Part shown: in pieces, positions 17,060 to 25,680 of the stretch | How the letters are laid out: each line of letters opens with the position of its first letter | How positions within the stretch are numbered: position 1 is the stretch's first letter | Notes under the pieces: model-generated | The model's database searches: none | What the model was told of the DNA's origin: nothing | The model's input: only the letters and a program-made list of their open reading frames with translations | Assembly (NCBI GenBank): GCA_937948985.1 | Contig: CALFAK010000135.1 | Coordinates: forward strand, 1-46,707 | Direction of reading: 5' to 3' | From: an uncultured Neomegalonema sp. | Lineage (GTDB): Bacteria > Pseudomonadota > Alphaproteobacteria > Rhodobacterales > Rhodobacteraceae | Length of the DNA stretch: 46,707 nt | Translations under genes and position numbers: made by a program

Positions 17060-18634
17060 ATGGCGACGTTATCATTTTACGGTGCGGCTGGCACGGTAAC
17101 CGGGTCATGCTCATGGCTGGATACGGGCGGCGCGCGCGGGTTGATTGATTGCGGATTGTTCCAAGGCAATAAAACCGTCCGCGCCCTCAACGACGCGCCG
17201 TTCCCGTTTGAGCCGAAAGACGCGGAATTCCTGCTCCTCACCCATGCCCATACCGACCACACCGGACTGGTCCCGAAACTGGTGAAACAGGGCTTTAACG
17301 CTCCGATCTACGCGACCGAAGCGACCATCGACCTGCTGCAATTCATGCTGCGCGACTCCGCTAAAATTCAGGAATCCGACACCGAGCGCACCAATCGCTG
17401 GCGGCAGCGGCGGGGTAAAGAGTTGAAAAAGCCGCTTTACACGATGGAGGATGCCGAGGCCGCGCTCAAGATGATGAAGCCCTTGCAATACGGCGACTGG
17501 ATCGAACCGCGCCCCGGCCTCCACGCCCGCTTCTGGAACGCGGGCCACATCCTCGGCTCGGCCTCTATCGAGGTGAAATTCGCCGATGCTGACAACACCA
17601 TGCGGATGCTGTTTTCCGGCGATCTCGGTCCCGATGAGAAGGTGTTTCACCCTGAACCGGGCGGCGAGCAGGGCTTTGACTACATCATTTCTGAAAGCAC
17701 CTATGGCGACCGCGACCGCGCCGATTACACGCTGGAAGCCCGCCGCGAGGCGCTGCGCAAGGAATTGGTGGATGGACTGGAGCGTGGCGGCAACATTGTG
17801 ATCCCCAGCTTCGCGGTCGAGCGCAGTCAGGAATTGCTGCACGACATCGGCGCGCTGCTGGCCGAGGGCGCGATCCCCAAAGCCACCGTTTTCCTCGACA
17901 GCCCGCTGGCCAGCAAAGTCACCCGTGTTTTCATTGAACACGCCGAAACGCTCGATGATGTGGAACTGCCAAAGGGCCGCCTGTTCCGCGATCCGCAGTT
18001 CAAAATCACGCAATCTGTTGATGAGAGTAAGGCGATCAACACGATCAAGGGCGGCGCTATCATCATCTCCGCCAGCGGCATGGCCGATGCCGGACGTATC
18101 CTGCACCACCTGAAAAACAACATTTGGCGGCGTGAAAGCACGGTGCTTTTCGTCGGCTATCAAGGGCGCGGCACGCTGGGTCAGATTATCCAGAGCGGCA
18201 AACCCGATGTGCGCATCCACGGCAAGGAATTCAAAATCAAAGCCGCCATCCGCACCATCGGAAACTACTCCGCCCATGCCGATCAGGCCGAGCTGATTGA
18301 CTGGATCATGGAGCGCGGGCCGGTTGCGGGTGCTTTGTTCCTGAACCACGGTGACGATGATGCCCGTGCGGAGCTGCGTCGTTTGCTGGGTGAGAAGGGC
18401 ATGGATGTGGCAAAAATCCTGATGCCGCAATTCGATGAAACCTTCGAGTTGAGCGCGGGGGCGCCCGCCTCCAAAGGGCGCGGGCCGGAGCGGATTGCGA
18501 AGGGGGCGATGGAAAGCGATTGGTACAATGATTTCGCCGCTTTCAAGATCGCGTTGGAAAATCGCATGGAAGAAGAGTCCGATCCGGACAAGCGCCGTGC
18601 CATACTTGCCGCGCTTGATAAGGTTCTGAACTGA
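17060..18634 (+). CDS. Beta-CASP MBL-fold nuclease (CPSF/RNA-processing family)
   Basis: A 524-aa protein with an MBL domain interrupted by a beta-CASP domain. The zinc motif is LTHAHTDHTGL (H62, H64, D66, H67), followed by GHILGSA, SGDLG, SESTYGDR, SASGMADAGRILHH and the closing FLNHGDDDAR. Characterised relatives are RNA endo/exonucleases. The start ATG 17060 has a strong AAGGAGG site (17048-17054); an upstream TTG at 17003 is less likely. It is followed after 13 bases by a glutamine amidotransferase gene, so the two are probably co-transcribed. The RNA substrate is unknown. Confidence 0.92.
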   Translation: MATLSFYGAAGTVTGSCSWLDTGGARGLIDCGLFQGNKTVRALNDAPFPFEPKDAEFLLLTHAHTDHTGLVPKLVKQGFNAPIYATEATIDLLQFMLRDSAKIQESDTERTNRWRQRRGKELKKPLYTMEDAEAALKMMKPLQYGDWIEPRPGLHARFWNAGHILGSASIEVKFADADNTMRMLFSGDLGPDEKVFHPEPGGEQGFDYIISESTYGDRDRADYTLEARREALRKELVDGLERGGNIVIPSFAVERSQELLHDIGALLAEGAIPKATVFLDSPLASKVTRVFIEHAETLDDVELPKGRLFRDPQFKITQSVDESKAINTIKGGAIIISASGMADAGRILHHLKNNIWRRESTVLFVGYQGRGTLGQIIQSGKPDVRIHGKEFKIKAAIRTIGNYSAHADQAELIDWIMERGPVAGALFLNHGDDDARAELRRLLGEKGMDVAKILMPQFDETFELSAGAPASKGRGPERIAKGAMESDWYNDFAAFKIALENRMEEESDPDKRRAILAALDKVLN

Positions 18635-18647
18635 GAAAGGCCGCCCC

Positions 18648-19367
18648 ATGAATATCCTCGTCTTGCAACACGCCCGCGCCGAGCATCCCGGCATTTTCCG
18701 CACGTTTTTGGAGGAGGACGGGCACAGCTATACTGCAATTGAGCTTGATGAGGGTGAGGCGCTGCCCGCGCTTGACGGCTTCGATGCGCTTTGGGTGCTG
18801 GGCGGGCCGATGGATGTTTGGCAGGAGGATGCGCATCCTTGGCTGGTGGCGGAAAAGGCGCTGATTCGCGAAGCTGTGGCCGAACGCGGGATGCCGTTTC
18901 TGGGCCTTTGTCTCGGCCATCAACTGCTGGCGGAGGCGCTGGGCGGGTCGGTCGGGCCGTCGGACACGCCCGAAATCGGCGTTTTGCCCGTACAATTGAC
19001 CGAAGTGGGTGCTCAGGGGATTTTCCTCGATGATTTTCCCGATCAATTCCACACCCTGCAATGGCACTCCGCCGAGATCAAAACCCTGCCTGAAGGTTTT
19101 CGCGTATTCGCAACCTCGCCCGATTGCGCGGTTCAGGCGATGTCGTGGGGGACGCGGGCATTCTCGGTACAGTTCCACATCGAGATCGAGGCCGACACCG
19201 TCGATAACTGGGCGCAAATCCCTGAATATCGCGATGCGCTGACCGATGCCTTGGGCGCGGAGGGTGTCGCAACATTGAAAGCGGGCGTCGCGGAGCATCA
19301 AGCCGAATGCGCGCGCCTCGCCGAGCGTCTTTATATGAATTGGCTGCAAGCTGCCGCTCAAGCGTGA
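18648..19367 (+). CDS. Class I glutamine amidotransferase-like protein
   Basis: A 239-aa protein of the GATase1 fold. The nucleophile is C88 in LGLCLGHQL; the second triad part is H177 with E179 (VQFHIEIEAD). The ADGF-type LGGPMDVWQED segment (residues 51-61) resembles the oxyanion region of GMP-synthase-like amidotransferases. Stand-alone members hydrolyse glutamine or act on gamma-glutamyl compounds. It sits 13 bases behind the beta-CASP gene with GAAAGG as ribosome site. No synthetase partner is adjacent, so the acceptor reaction is unknown. Confidence 0.9.
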   Translation: MNILVLQHARAEHPGIFRTFLEEDGHSYTAIELDEGEALPALDGFDALWVLGGPMDVWQEDAHPWLVAEKALIREAVAERGMPFLGLCLGHQLLAEALGGSVGPSDTPEIGVLPVQLTEVGAQGIFLDDFPDQFHTLQWHSAEIKTLPEGFRVFATSPDCAVQAMSWGTRAFSVQFHIEIEADTVDNWAQIPEYRDALTDALGAEGVATLKAGVAEHQAECARLAERLYMNWLQAAAQA

Positions 19368-19498
19368 ACCTTCGTTCGGGACATCGTGCTTTTGTGATGT
19401 TGATCTGATGGAAGAAAAGCCGGCGGGTAATACATCCGTCTTAGTGACACGAATTGGGGTGTACTTTCGTGCAATTCATTTCGCGCTTGGAGTTTCTT

Positions 19499-20836
19499 TT
19501 GTCTTATTTCGCACGCTTTCTTTTCGTCGCGCTCACGTTGTTCACACACAGCGCCATTGCCGATGACAGTCCAAAACCTGAGATCTTACGCGGTTTTGCG
19601 GCGGAACGGTTAACCGATGCGGTGTTGCTTTATGATCGTGCGTTCCGGGTGCCTGAGACGGGTCAATATCTGGATGCGTTGCGCATAGATCGCGATGTGC
19701 AAAAGGGACTGTCATCGACCGCCGCAACGGGTATGGGTCTGATTTCACTGGCCATTGGTGACCAGATCGGCGCTATTGCGGATGCGGAAACAAAGGCCGA
19801 GATCACGCTGTCTCACCTGCTCGGAGCGCATCGCCCCCGCTTCGATACCGATCGTTCGGCCAGTGGTTGGTATCGGCATTGGTTTGATCCGCTAACCGGC
19901 GTCATACCTGATTGGAACAAGGACAAGTTTTCGACGATTGACACCGCGATTCTTGGCGCGGGTGCGGCGATCTTGGGTAATCATCTGCGTGAGAAGGCCG
20001 CACGTCTGGGACGGCCAATTCCCCGTGCCGCAAAGCTCGCCGATGATCTTGTGATGTCTGTGGATTGGGCGAGTGCGGTGCGAAATCCCAAGCGCGGCTC
20101 GATCCATCTTGTCTTCTACGGTGTTGAGGAACGTCCGACCAAATCCGTTGCCACGATTCCGTTCGATGAATACGCATTGCTGCCCTGTATGGCGGCGCGC
20201 CATGAAGAAATACGCGGCATTTCCGGCCCCGCAACAAAGGCATGGCGCAATCGTTTTGCCGCCCCTGAAGATTTGCCAATGCACAGCTATGGCGAGTACA
20301 CATTGCTTGGCAAAAAGGGTGGTTCAATTCCCTCGCACTTCACGCACCAATTCGCGTTTCACTTATGCGGGGATTACGCACGGAACCCGGCATTTATGGA
20401 TGAAATGCGGGAGTTGAGGGAGGTTGACCGGACGTGGTTTATCAATCAGCGCGCACCCGCTCATATCTGGGGCCTGGGTGCGGGGTCTGAGTTGACGCTG
20501 GAGCCTGATGAGGAAAAAGCGGCACAGCGCTACGGTGTCGCCCGCCTTGCAAAGAACCCCTACGGCACAGCGTCACCCGCAGTGATGGCGGGGTTTTTGG
20601 CGGTTGATGAGGTGGACGGACAGACGGATATTTTGTCTGACCTCTATACTCTATGGACCCGTGATGAGTGCCGATACGATTATGAAGGCATCGGTTTTTT
20701 GTGGCGGTGTTCGCCTTATGCGCCAAAAGAAGGTGTCACCCGTGTGGAGGCGATTGATTTTTCCACATGGATGTTGGGGCTTGCCACGGTCCATCCCGCG
20801 CTGGGTCTGGATTTCTTTAAACGGAATGCGTTTTGA
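19499..20836 (+). CDS. Secreted glucoamylase-like (GH144-type) protein
   Basis: About 445 aa. After a Sec signal (SYFARFLFVALTLFTHSAIA, cleaved before DDS), the mature protein shows the pattern of the glycoamylase family PF10091/GH144: GWYRHWFDPLTG, then FSTIDTAILGAGAAILG, a SVDW helix, an HFTHQFAFHLCGDY centre, NPYGTASPAVMAGF and a final FSTWMLGLATVHPALGLDFF. GH144 enzymes cleave beta-1,2-glucans. The usual GLTASDGP segment is replaced by GLGAGSEL, so the specificity may differ. No ATG lies in frame near the front; TTG 19499 with GGAG six bases upstream fits the signal best (TTG 19454 or GTG 19469 are alternatives). The gene ends in a 10-bp hairpin. Confidence 0.72.
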   Translation: MSYFARFLFVALTLFTHSAIADDSPKPEILRGFAAERLTDAVLLYDRAFRVPETGQYLDALRIDRDVQKGLSSTAATGMGLISLAIGDQIGAIADAETKAEITLSHLLGAHRPRFDTDRSASGWYRHWFDPLTGVIPDWNKDKFSTIDTAILGAGAAILGNHLREKAARLGRPIPRAAKLADDLVMSVDWASAVRNPKRGSIHLVFYGVEERPTKSVATIPFDEYALLPCMAARHEEIRGISGPATKAWRNRFAAPEDLPMHSYGEYTLLGKKGGSIPSHFTHQFAFHLCGDYARNPAFMDEMRELREVDRTWFINQRAPAHIWGLGAGSELTLEPDEEKAAQRYGVARLAKNPYGTASPAVMAGFLAVDEVDGQTDILSDLYTLWTRDECRYDYEGIGFLWRCSPYAPKEGVTRVEAIDFSTWMLGLATVHPALGLDFFKRNAF

Positions 20837-20848
20837 GGCGCATTCCGT
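20821..20848. terminator. 10-bp perfect hairpin over the glycosidase stop codon
   Basis: ACGGAATGCG (20821-20830) and CGCATTCCGT (20839-20848) form a perfect 10-bp stem with an 8-base loop that contains the TGA stop. A second hairpin, CCGCAG-TAA-CTGCGG, follows at 20872-20886. No long T-run follows on the plus strand; on the minus strand TTTAAAG follows. It lies between convergent genes and could end transcripts from either side. Confidence 0.5.
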
Positions 20849-20933
20849 AAATGTCTCAGCTGAAGCAGTCTCCGCAGTAACTGCGGGGAAGGGAACATTT
20901 TAAGAGTCGACACCGAAGGCCATTGCTTAAAGG

Positions 20934-22442
20934 TCACCGCTTCCCCTGAACCACCCGGTCCAAGATCATTGCGCAGAACAGGATCGAGAATCCGGCCAAG
21001 ATGCCTTGCCCGACGGAGTTGTATTGCAACGCCTCCAACACATCCTCGCCCAAGCCTTTCGCGCCAATCAGGGAGGCAACCACCACCATCGCGAGCGACA
21101 GCATGATCGTCTGGTTTATTCCGGCCAGTATCGACGGCGCGGCCAGCGGCAGGTCAACTTTGGTCAGCAAATACCATTTTGACGCCCCGTAGGCGATGGC
21201 CGCCTCGCGGATTGTCTCCGGCACACCGCGCAGGCCCAGAACGGTCAGGCGCACCACTGGCGTTCCCCCGAAGATCATCGTGATGATAATCGCGGCGGGT
21301 TTGCCGACTCCAAAAAACGCGATCACGGGGATCATAAAGACGAAGGCGGGCATGGTCTGCATAAAGTCCATGATGGGCCGGACAACCGCGTAAAACCTTG
21401 GCCTGCGCGCGCAAAACATCCCCAGCGGAATGCCCAGCGCAATCGATATCGCCGCCGCCGTGCCTAGCAGTGCGAGCGTTGTCATCGCTTTATCCCAAAA
21501 GCCGAGAAGGCCGATATAGGCGAGAAAAGCCCCTGACCATACCGCCGCCCGTGGACCTGCGGACAGGCCCGTCAGAAAGACGATAAAACTGCCAACGATT
21601 ATCCAAGGCGTTGATACAAATAGCAATTCAAGCGCATCTAACACTTTGCGGATGCCGTAAGTCACATTCTCGAAAAACCACTGACTGCCTTGTTTAAGCC
21701 AGTTGATGAACCCTTCAACGGCGGCAATTGCGGTCAGGCGGTAGTCGGGATGCGTCGGGAATTCTGATAATAGCGGGATCGCCGCCGGATTGCTGAAATG
21801 CACCATGCCGACAAGGAAAATCAGCGCTGTAAACCCGATGCTGATGGCGGTGCGGAGTTTGTTGATGCCTGATGGCAATGTCCTGTCCGACAGCCAATCT
21901 GAAAACCTTTTCTCGAGCGCCGAGTTCGCCAGCACACCCTCGATCAGCTTCACGATCAACAGCATGGCCAAGCCGAAGCCGACCACATAGATCGCCGTCG
22001 CCTCGGCCCGTGTCACGTCATCGCGAAACCCGCCGATTGCCGCCTCCAGCGAATCCACGTTGCGCTGGAAGGCATCGACGTTGGGCTTGCCCTGTTCGAT
22101 TGCCGCTTCCAGCTGTCTTTTGCGCAGGTCCAGCGTCCCTTCGATTTGCCCGATGCGCTCGCGTGCCTCCGCACCGAGATCGCCGAACAACCCGCGTGCC
22201 ATTTGGATCAGCGCGAATGCCTCCAGCGCCAAAAACGGTAAGGCCCAACGCCACAGCGCCCGCGCCCCGTACCAAATCGGCCCCAACAACGCGGCGACCC
22301 AGTTAAACGTCCATGTAAATCGCGCGCTGCGGCCGATTTTCTCGAATTGCCCGCGATAGTAATCCGCGTTTTGGTCTGCAAACTTTGCAACCAGTTGATC
22401 GCGGTTTTCGCGGGCGAGGGTTTCTGCTGCTGTTTCACTCAT
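20934..22442 (-). CDS. Quaternary-amine ABC transporter permease (ProW-like) with N-terminal extension
   Basis: A 502-aa inner-membrane protein. The C-terminal half (about residues 265-500) is the ProW/OpuAB-type permease, with the coupling motif around EAAIAYGASKWYLLTKVDLP. The first 130 residues are unusual: an amphipathic start, a hydrophobic segment (WNVAALLGPIWYGARALWRW-like, about 47-70) and a coiled-coil-like stretch (EARERIGQIEGTLDLRKRQL, about 92-111). Typical ProW proteins are about 350 aa or less. The gene overlaps the ATPase gene by four bases (ATGA). The role is glycine betaine, choline or related osmolyte import; the exact substrate is unknown. Confidence 0.88.
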   Translation of the reverse strand: MSETAAETLARENRDQLVAKFADQNADYYRGQFEKIGRSARFTWTFNWVAALLGPIWYGARALWRWALPFLALEAFALIQMARGLFGDLGAEARERIGQIEGTLDLRKRQLEAAIEQGKPNVDAFQRNVDSLEAAIGGFRDDVTRAEATAIYVVGFGLAMLLIVKLIEGVLANSALEKRFSDWLSDRTLPSGINKLRTAISIGFTALIFLVGMVHFSNPAAIPLLSEFPTHPDYRLTAIAAVEGFINWLKQGSQWFFENVTYGIRKVLDALELLFVSTPWIIVGSFIVFLTGLSAGPRAAVWSGAFLAYIGLLGFWDKAMTTLALLGTAAAISIALGIPLGMFCARRPRFYAVVRPIMDFMQTMPAFVFMIPVIAFFGVGKPAAIIITMIFGGTPVVRLTVLGLRGVPETIREAAIAYGASKWYLLTKVDLPLAAPSILAGINQTIMLSLAMVVVASLIGAKGLGEDVLEALQYNSVGQGILAGFSILFCAMILDRVVQGKR

Positions 22443-23512
22443 GATGTTTCCGTTCCCTCAACCACGGTGCGCAGCAGGTCAGCGCGCGTAATTACGCCAA
22501 CGCGGGTTCCGCCCGCATCGGTAATGGCAATGGCTGTCTCATTGTCTATTGCGGCGTTGATGAGCGTGCTCAGGTCCACATCCGTCGCGAATGACGGCGC
22601 GTTGCCGGGCAGTGCCCCATGCGATGCCTCATAGGCCGCAATGGGTTGCATCACCGCATGAGCGCGCACGACTTTCAGGCGTGAGATACCCGCCACAAAG
22701 TCTGCCACATAATCATCCGCCGGATTCATCACGATGTCTTCGGGTGTGCCGACCTGCACAATGCGCCCGTCCCGCATGATCGCAATCCGGTCCCCAATAC
22801 GCACGGCTTCGTCGAGATCGTGTGTGATGAAGACGGTTGTCTTCTTCATCTGCGCGGCGAGTTTCATGAATTCTGTCTGCAATTGCCGCCGGATCAGCGG
22901 ATCGAGCGCCGAAAACGGCTCGTCCATCAACAGCACTTCGGCATCTGCCGCCAGCGCCCGCGCCAGCCCGACACGCTGCTGCATCCCGCCCGATAGTTCG
23001 TGCGCAAACTTGTTACCCCACGCGCCCAGCTCAACCAGATTGAGGCAGCGTTCTGCGACTTCGAGGCGGTTATTTTTGCTCACGCCGCGAATTTCGAGGG
23101 GCAGGGCGATGTTGTCCAACACGGACCGGTGCGGCATCAGCGCAAAGTTCTGGAACACCATCGCGATATGCTCGTTGCGGAATGTGCGCAGCTCGTTTTG
23201 GCCCAGCGCCATTACATCGCGCCCGCCAACGATAATCTGCCCCGCTGTCGGCTCTAACAGGCGGTTGATATGCCTTACGAGCGTTGATTTGCCGCTGCCG
23301 GACAGGCCCATGACGCAGAAAATCTCGCCCTTGCGGATGTCAAAGCTGGCATCCGCCACACCGACCACGCAGTTGTATTTCTTCAGGACTTCGGGCTTAC
23401 CGATTCCGGTTTTGCGAATATCGTCCAGCGCTTGCTTGGCCTTATCGCCGAATATTTTCCAGACACCGGCAATGCGGATATCCGGTTCGTCGGTACTCAA
23501 ATCTGATGTCAC
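22439..23512 (-). CDS. Quaternary-amine ABC transporter ATP-binding protein (ProV-like)
   Basis: A 357-aa ATPase. Walker A is GLSGSGKST (69-77), the signature LSGGMQQRVGLARAL, and Walker B VLLMDEPFSALD. The N-terminal VEVWKIFGDK-type lead and the C-terminal CBS region (about 270-357, including AIAITDAGGTRVGVITRADLL) are typical of ProV/OpuAA, where CBS domains sense ionic strength. The start codon is GTG at 23512. It overlaps the permease by four bases and lies 296 bases behind the binding-protein gene. Confidence 0.92.
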   Translation of the reverse strand: MTSDLSTDEPDIRIAGVWKIFGDKAKQALDDIRKTGIGKPEVLKKYNCVVGVADASFDIRKGEIFCVMGLSGSGKSTLVRHINRLLEPTAGQIIVGGRDVMALGQNELRTFRNEHIAMVFQNFALMPHRSVLDNIALPLEIRGVSKNNRLEVAERCLNLVELGAWGNKFAHELSGGMQQRVGLARALAADAEVLLMDEPFSALDPLIRRQLQTEFMKLAAQMKKTTVFITHDLDEAVRIGDRIAIMRDGRIVQVGTPEDIVMNPADDYVADFVAGISRLKVVRAHAVMQPIAAYEASHGALPGNAPSFATDVDLSTLINAAIDNETAIAITDAGGTRVGVITRADLLRTVVEGTETS

Positions 23513-23808
23513 ACCGTCTGCCCCGCGAATGTCAAGAAATCAAGGCTGCGTGCGGGTGATGTCGTGCCGCACACATGTTCCTTCCCGCTGCGGGCTACGG
23601 CATTCGCATATCTTACCATTCCGGTGAATAAGCACGGTCATTCTCTGCGAAGACTAGAGAATCCAGACCCGATTACCTGAGAAATGATCTCAATATTCAC
23701 GCAATCGATGCGCCGGAAATAGCTAATGTGAACGCTGTGGTCTGTAACGGGAGGGGTAGGTATGGGGTGGGGGCTGTGTTCGTCTCCCCTCACCCCTTTA
23801 GTCAATCG
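23513..23808. other. 296-base gap between binding-protein and ATPase genes
   Basis: No gene is seen here. A G/C-rich hairpin sits just past the binding-protein stop. Near the ATPase start there is a TTGACA box (minus strand, 23535-23530), but no convincing -10 at the right distance before the GTG. The gap is long for an operon of this type and may hold a second promoter. Confidence 0.4.
23764..23796 (-). other. Hairpin behind the substrate-binding protein gene
   Basis: GGGGTGGGGG (23764-23773) and CCCCTCACCCC (23786-23796) form a 10-bp stem with one bulged base, 12 bases past the stop codon. No T-run follows on the minus strand. Such hairpins behind binding-protein genes often stabilise the 5' message or cause partial termination, giving more binding protein than ATPase and permease; here that is an inference. 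Confidence 0.5.
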
Positions 23809-24768
23809 TTACAGGCCCAACCAACCGTCCACACGGTCAGAGTTCTCTGCAACCCACTCTTTTGCCACTTCTGCCGGATCACGTTCTTTACCCGCGATCT
23901 GGTATGCAAAGTTGCTGACAGTATCGGTGTCCAGTGACATATTCGCGAGGAATTCCGCGATAGCTGGCGAACGGTCTGCCAGAGTGTTGGCGTAGGCCAC
24001 TTGAACTTTCTTCAACGCATCTTCCGAAGCGACGTAGGAGTTCTCGAACCAATCAGGATCATCCGAAGGTTGGATCATCTTGTATTTCTCAGGATCATAC
24101 GCAGGCTCCGTCAGGCGCACGACGTCATAAAGGAACCAGATCGCGTGGGGTGCATAGCAATAGAATGCATAGCCGCGCTCTTTCTCGATGCTGTCGCCCA
24201 CGGTCGCAACCATCACGCTTTGCTCGGCGCGCACAGGCTCCATGAACGCCATCAGATCATAGTCACGCACTTTGACTTCGTTGACATTGGCGGATGCCCA
24301 GCCCGGTGCACCGACCCAGATTTCGCCTTTGCCGTTGCCGTCACTGTCCATCAGGGCGGCCACGTCAGGGCGGGTCAGGTCGTAGATCGAGGTCACATCA
24401 TGCGCTTCCGAGAACGCTTTCGATACGCAGAAACCCTGCTTACCCTCATACGGATTCTCGCTGAGCGTAACGGTGCCCGCTTCATCGACATATTTCTTCG
24501 TGAAGCTCTCCTGGTTTGGCAGCCACACATCCGGGTGTACGTCGATATCGCCTTTGCCCTGATCCATTGCCTGGAAGATGTTGGCATTGTTGCCCGGCAC
24601 CAGTTCAGCCGTACCGCCGATGCGGCTTTCAACGACTTCTTTGATCACATGTGCAATCGCCTGAGCGCCTGTCCAGTTCGGCGCGCCGATATTGACCGAT
24701 TCCGCCTGTGCAGCGCCTGTAAAGGCGAGGGATGCACCGAGGACGGTTCCCAAAAGCGTTTTTTTCAT
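23809..24768 (-). CDS. Quaternary-amine ABC transporter substrate-binding protein (ProX-like)
   Basis: A 319-aa periplasmic binding protein. A Sec signal MKKTLLGTVLGASLAFTGAAQA is cleaved before residue 23. The mature part begins ESVNIGAPNWTGAQA and contains the OpuAC-family features GNNANIFQAMDQGKGDIDVHPDVW (residues about 59-82) and YCYAPHAIWF. Aromatic residues in these segments are likely to form the cation-pi box for quaternary ammonium ligands. A GGAGAA ribosome site precedes the ATG. Candidate ligands include glycine betaine, choline, carnitine and trimethylamine N-oxide; the sequence alone does not settle which. Confidence 0.9.
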   Translation of the reverse strand: MKKTLLGTVLGASLAFTGAAQAESVNIGAPNWTGAQAIAHVIKEVVESRIGGTAELVPGNNANIFQAMDQGKGDIDVHPDVWLPNQESFTKKYVDEAGTVTLSENPYEGKQGFCVSKAFSEAHDVTSIYDLTRPDVAALMDSDGNGKGEIWVGAPGWASANVNEVKVRDYDLMAFMEPVRAEQSVMVATVGDSIEKERGYAFYCYAPHAIWFLYDVVRLTEPAYDPEKYKMIQPSDDPDWFENSYVASEDALKKVQVAYANTLADRSPAIAEFLANMSLDTDTVSNFAYQIAGKERDPAEVAKEWVAENSDRVDGWLGL

Positions 24769-24794
24769 TCGTTTTCTCCGTTTGTATTCTCATA

Positions 24795-24809
24795 CCCGCT
24801 TTATGCGGG
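24795..24809 (-). other. Short hairpin between hydrolase and binding-protein genes
   Basis: CCCGC-TTTAT-GCGGG is a perfect 5-bp stem with a 5-base loop in the 59-base gap. It is too short and lacks a T-run for a confident terminator; it may only modulate read-through from the hydrolase gene. Confidence 0.35.
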
Positions 24810-24827
24810 CTTGAAATTTCCCTCTGT

Positions 24828-25598
24828 TCACGCCGCAACAGGGCCGTTCAGAAACCTGTCGAGCGCGGCGTGGAACAGCGCGGGCTTTTCCAGATGGGCA
24901 GCGTGACCGCATTCTGACAAAATTTCCAGTGTTGTCTTTGAAATTCCGTCTAACAGGGCTTGTGCCTGCGCAAACGGATATGAACGGTCGTGTTGCCCAC
25001 GGATGATGAGTGTTGGCGCAGTGATTGCGGGCAGGTTGTTGGTGCCGTTCCACCCCTGCCACGCGGTCAGGGCCGCGAGTGCAGCCTGATCGGTGGCTTT
25101 CAACCCCTCTGCGATACAGCGCGCATAGCCGACGCTTTTCTGTCCATCAACCAGCCATGTCGCGGCGATACGGCGCAATGTTGCCTCCAGCCCGTCGGCT
25201 TTGAGACGCTGGCGTGACGTCTCAATCGGCTCAAACCGTCCCGGCAGATTGCCGACCGGACCCGTGCCGTAGAGGATCAGCTTTGCGACTCGCGCGGGGG
25301 CTTGCGCGGTCATCTCTTGCACCACCATCCCGCCCATCGAGTGCCCCAGCAGCGCGGCGGGGCCGATATCAAGCCCGTCCAGCGTTTCCCAAACCAGCGC
25401 CGCATGGCCCGATATGGATTCCGGTGCTGTCAAATGCGCGCTGTCCCCGAATCCGGCCAGATTGACCGCGATCACATCATAACGGTCCCTGAAATGCGCA
25501 ATCTCCGCCGTCCAATGCCCGGCCCCGCCGAAATATCCGTGGACGAGAACCAGCGGTGGGCCGTTTCCGGTGCGGGTGATGGTGAGGGTGTCGGGCAT
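24828..25598 (-). CDS. Alpha/beta-fold hydrolase
   Basis: A 256-aa serine hydrolase with an intact triad: S87 in the GHSMGG elbow, D204 in IIRGQHDRSY and H232 in ECGHAAHLEKP. The oxyanion motif is VHGYFGGAGHW. The cap region is short. Substrates in this family include esters, lactones and C-C bonds, so none can be chosen. It lies 59 bases upstream of the quaternary-amine binding-protein gene on the same strand and may be co-transcribed with it. It is divergent from the Uma2 gene. Confidence 0.88.
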   Translation of the reverse strand: MPDTLTITRTGNGPPLVLVHGYFGGAGHWTAEIAHFRDRYDVIAVNLAGFGDSAHLTAPESISGHAALVWETLDGLDIGPAALLGHSMGGMVVQEMTAQAPARVAKLILYGTGPVGNLPGRFEPIETSRQRLKADGLEATLRRIAATWLVDGQKSVGYARCIAEGLKATDQAALAALTAWQGWNGTNNLPAITAPTLIIRGQHDRSYPFAQAQALLDGISKTTLEILSECGHAAHLEKPALFHAALDRFLNGPVAA

Positions 25599-25680
25599 AA
25601 AAACTCTTCACGTTTGCGGTGTTTTACCCCGCAAACCAACCATCTTCCGATCCCGCCGCGCAAGTGCTATGATGCCTATC

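Noticed and set aside
17111-18703. A 530-codon open frame opposite the beta-CASP gene
   Set aside because: It mirrors a well-supported gene in GC-rich DNA, has no recognisable motifs and no good start; long antisense frames are expected here.
23809-24768. Binding protein as TMAO-specific TmoX
   Set aside because: The ligand cannot be read from the sequence, and no trimethylamine or TMAO catabolic genes are nearby.
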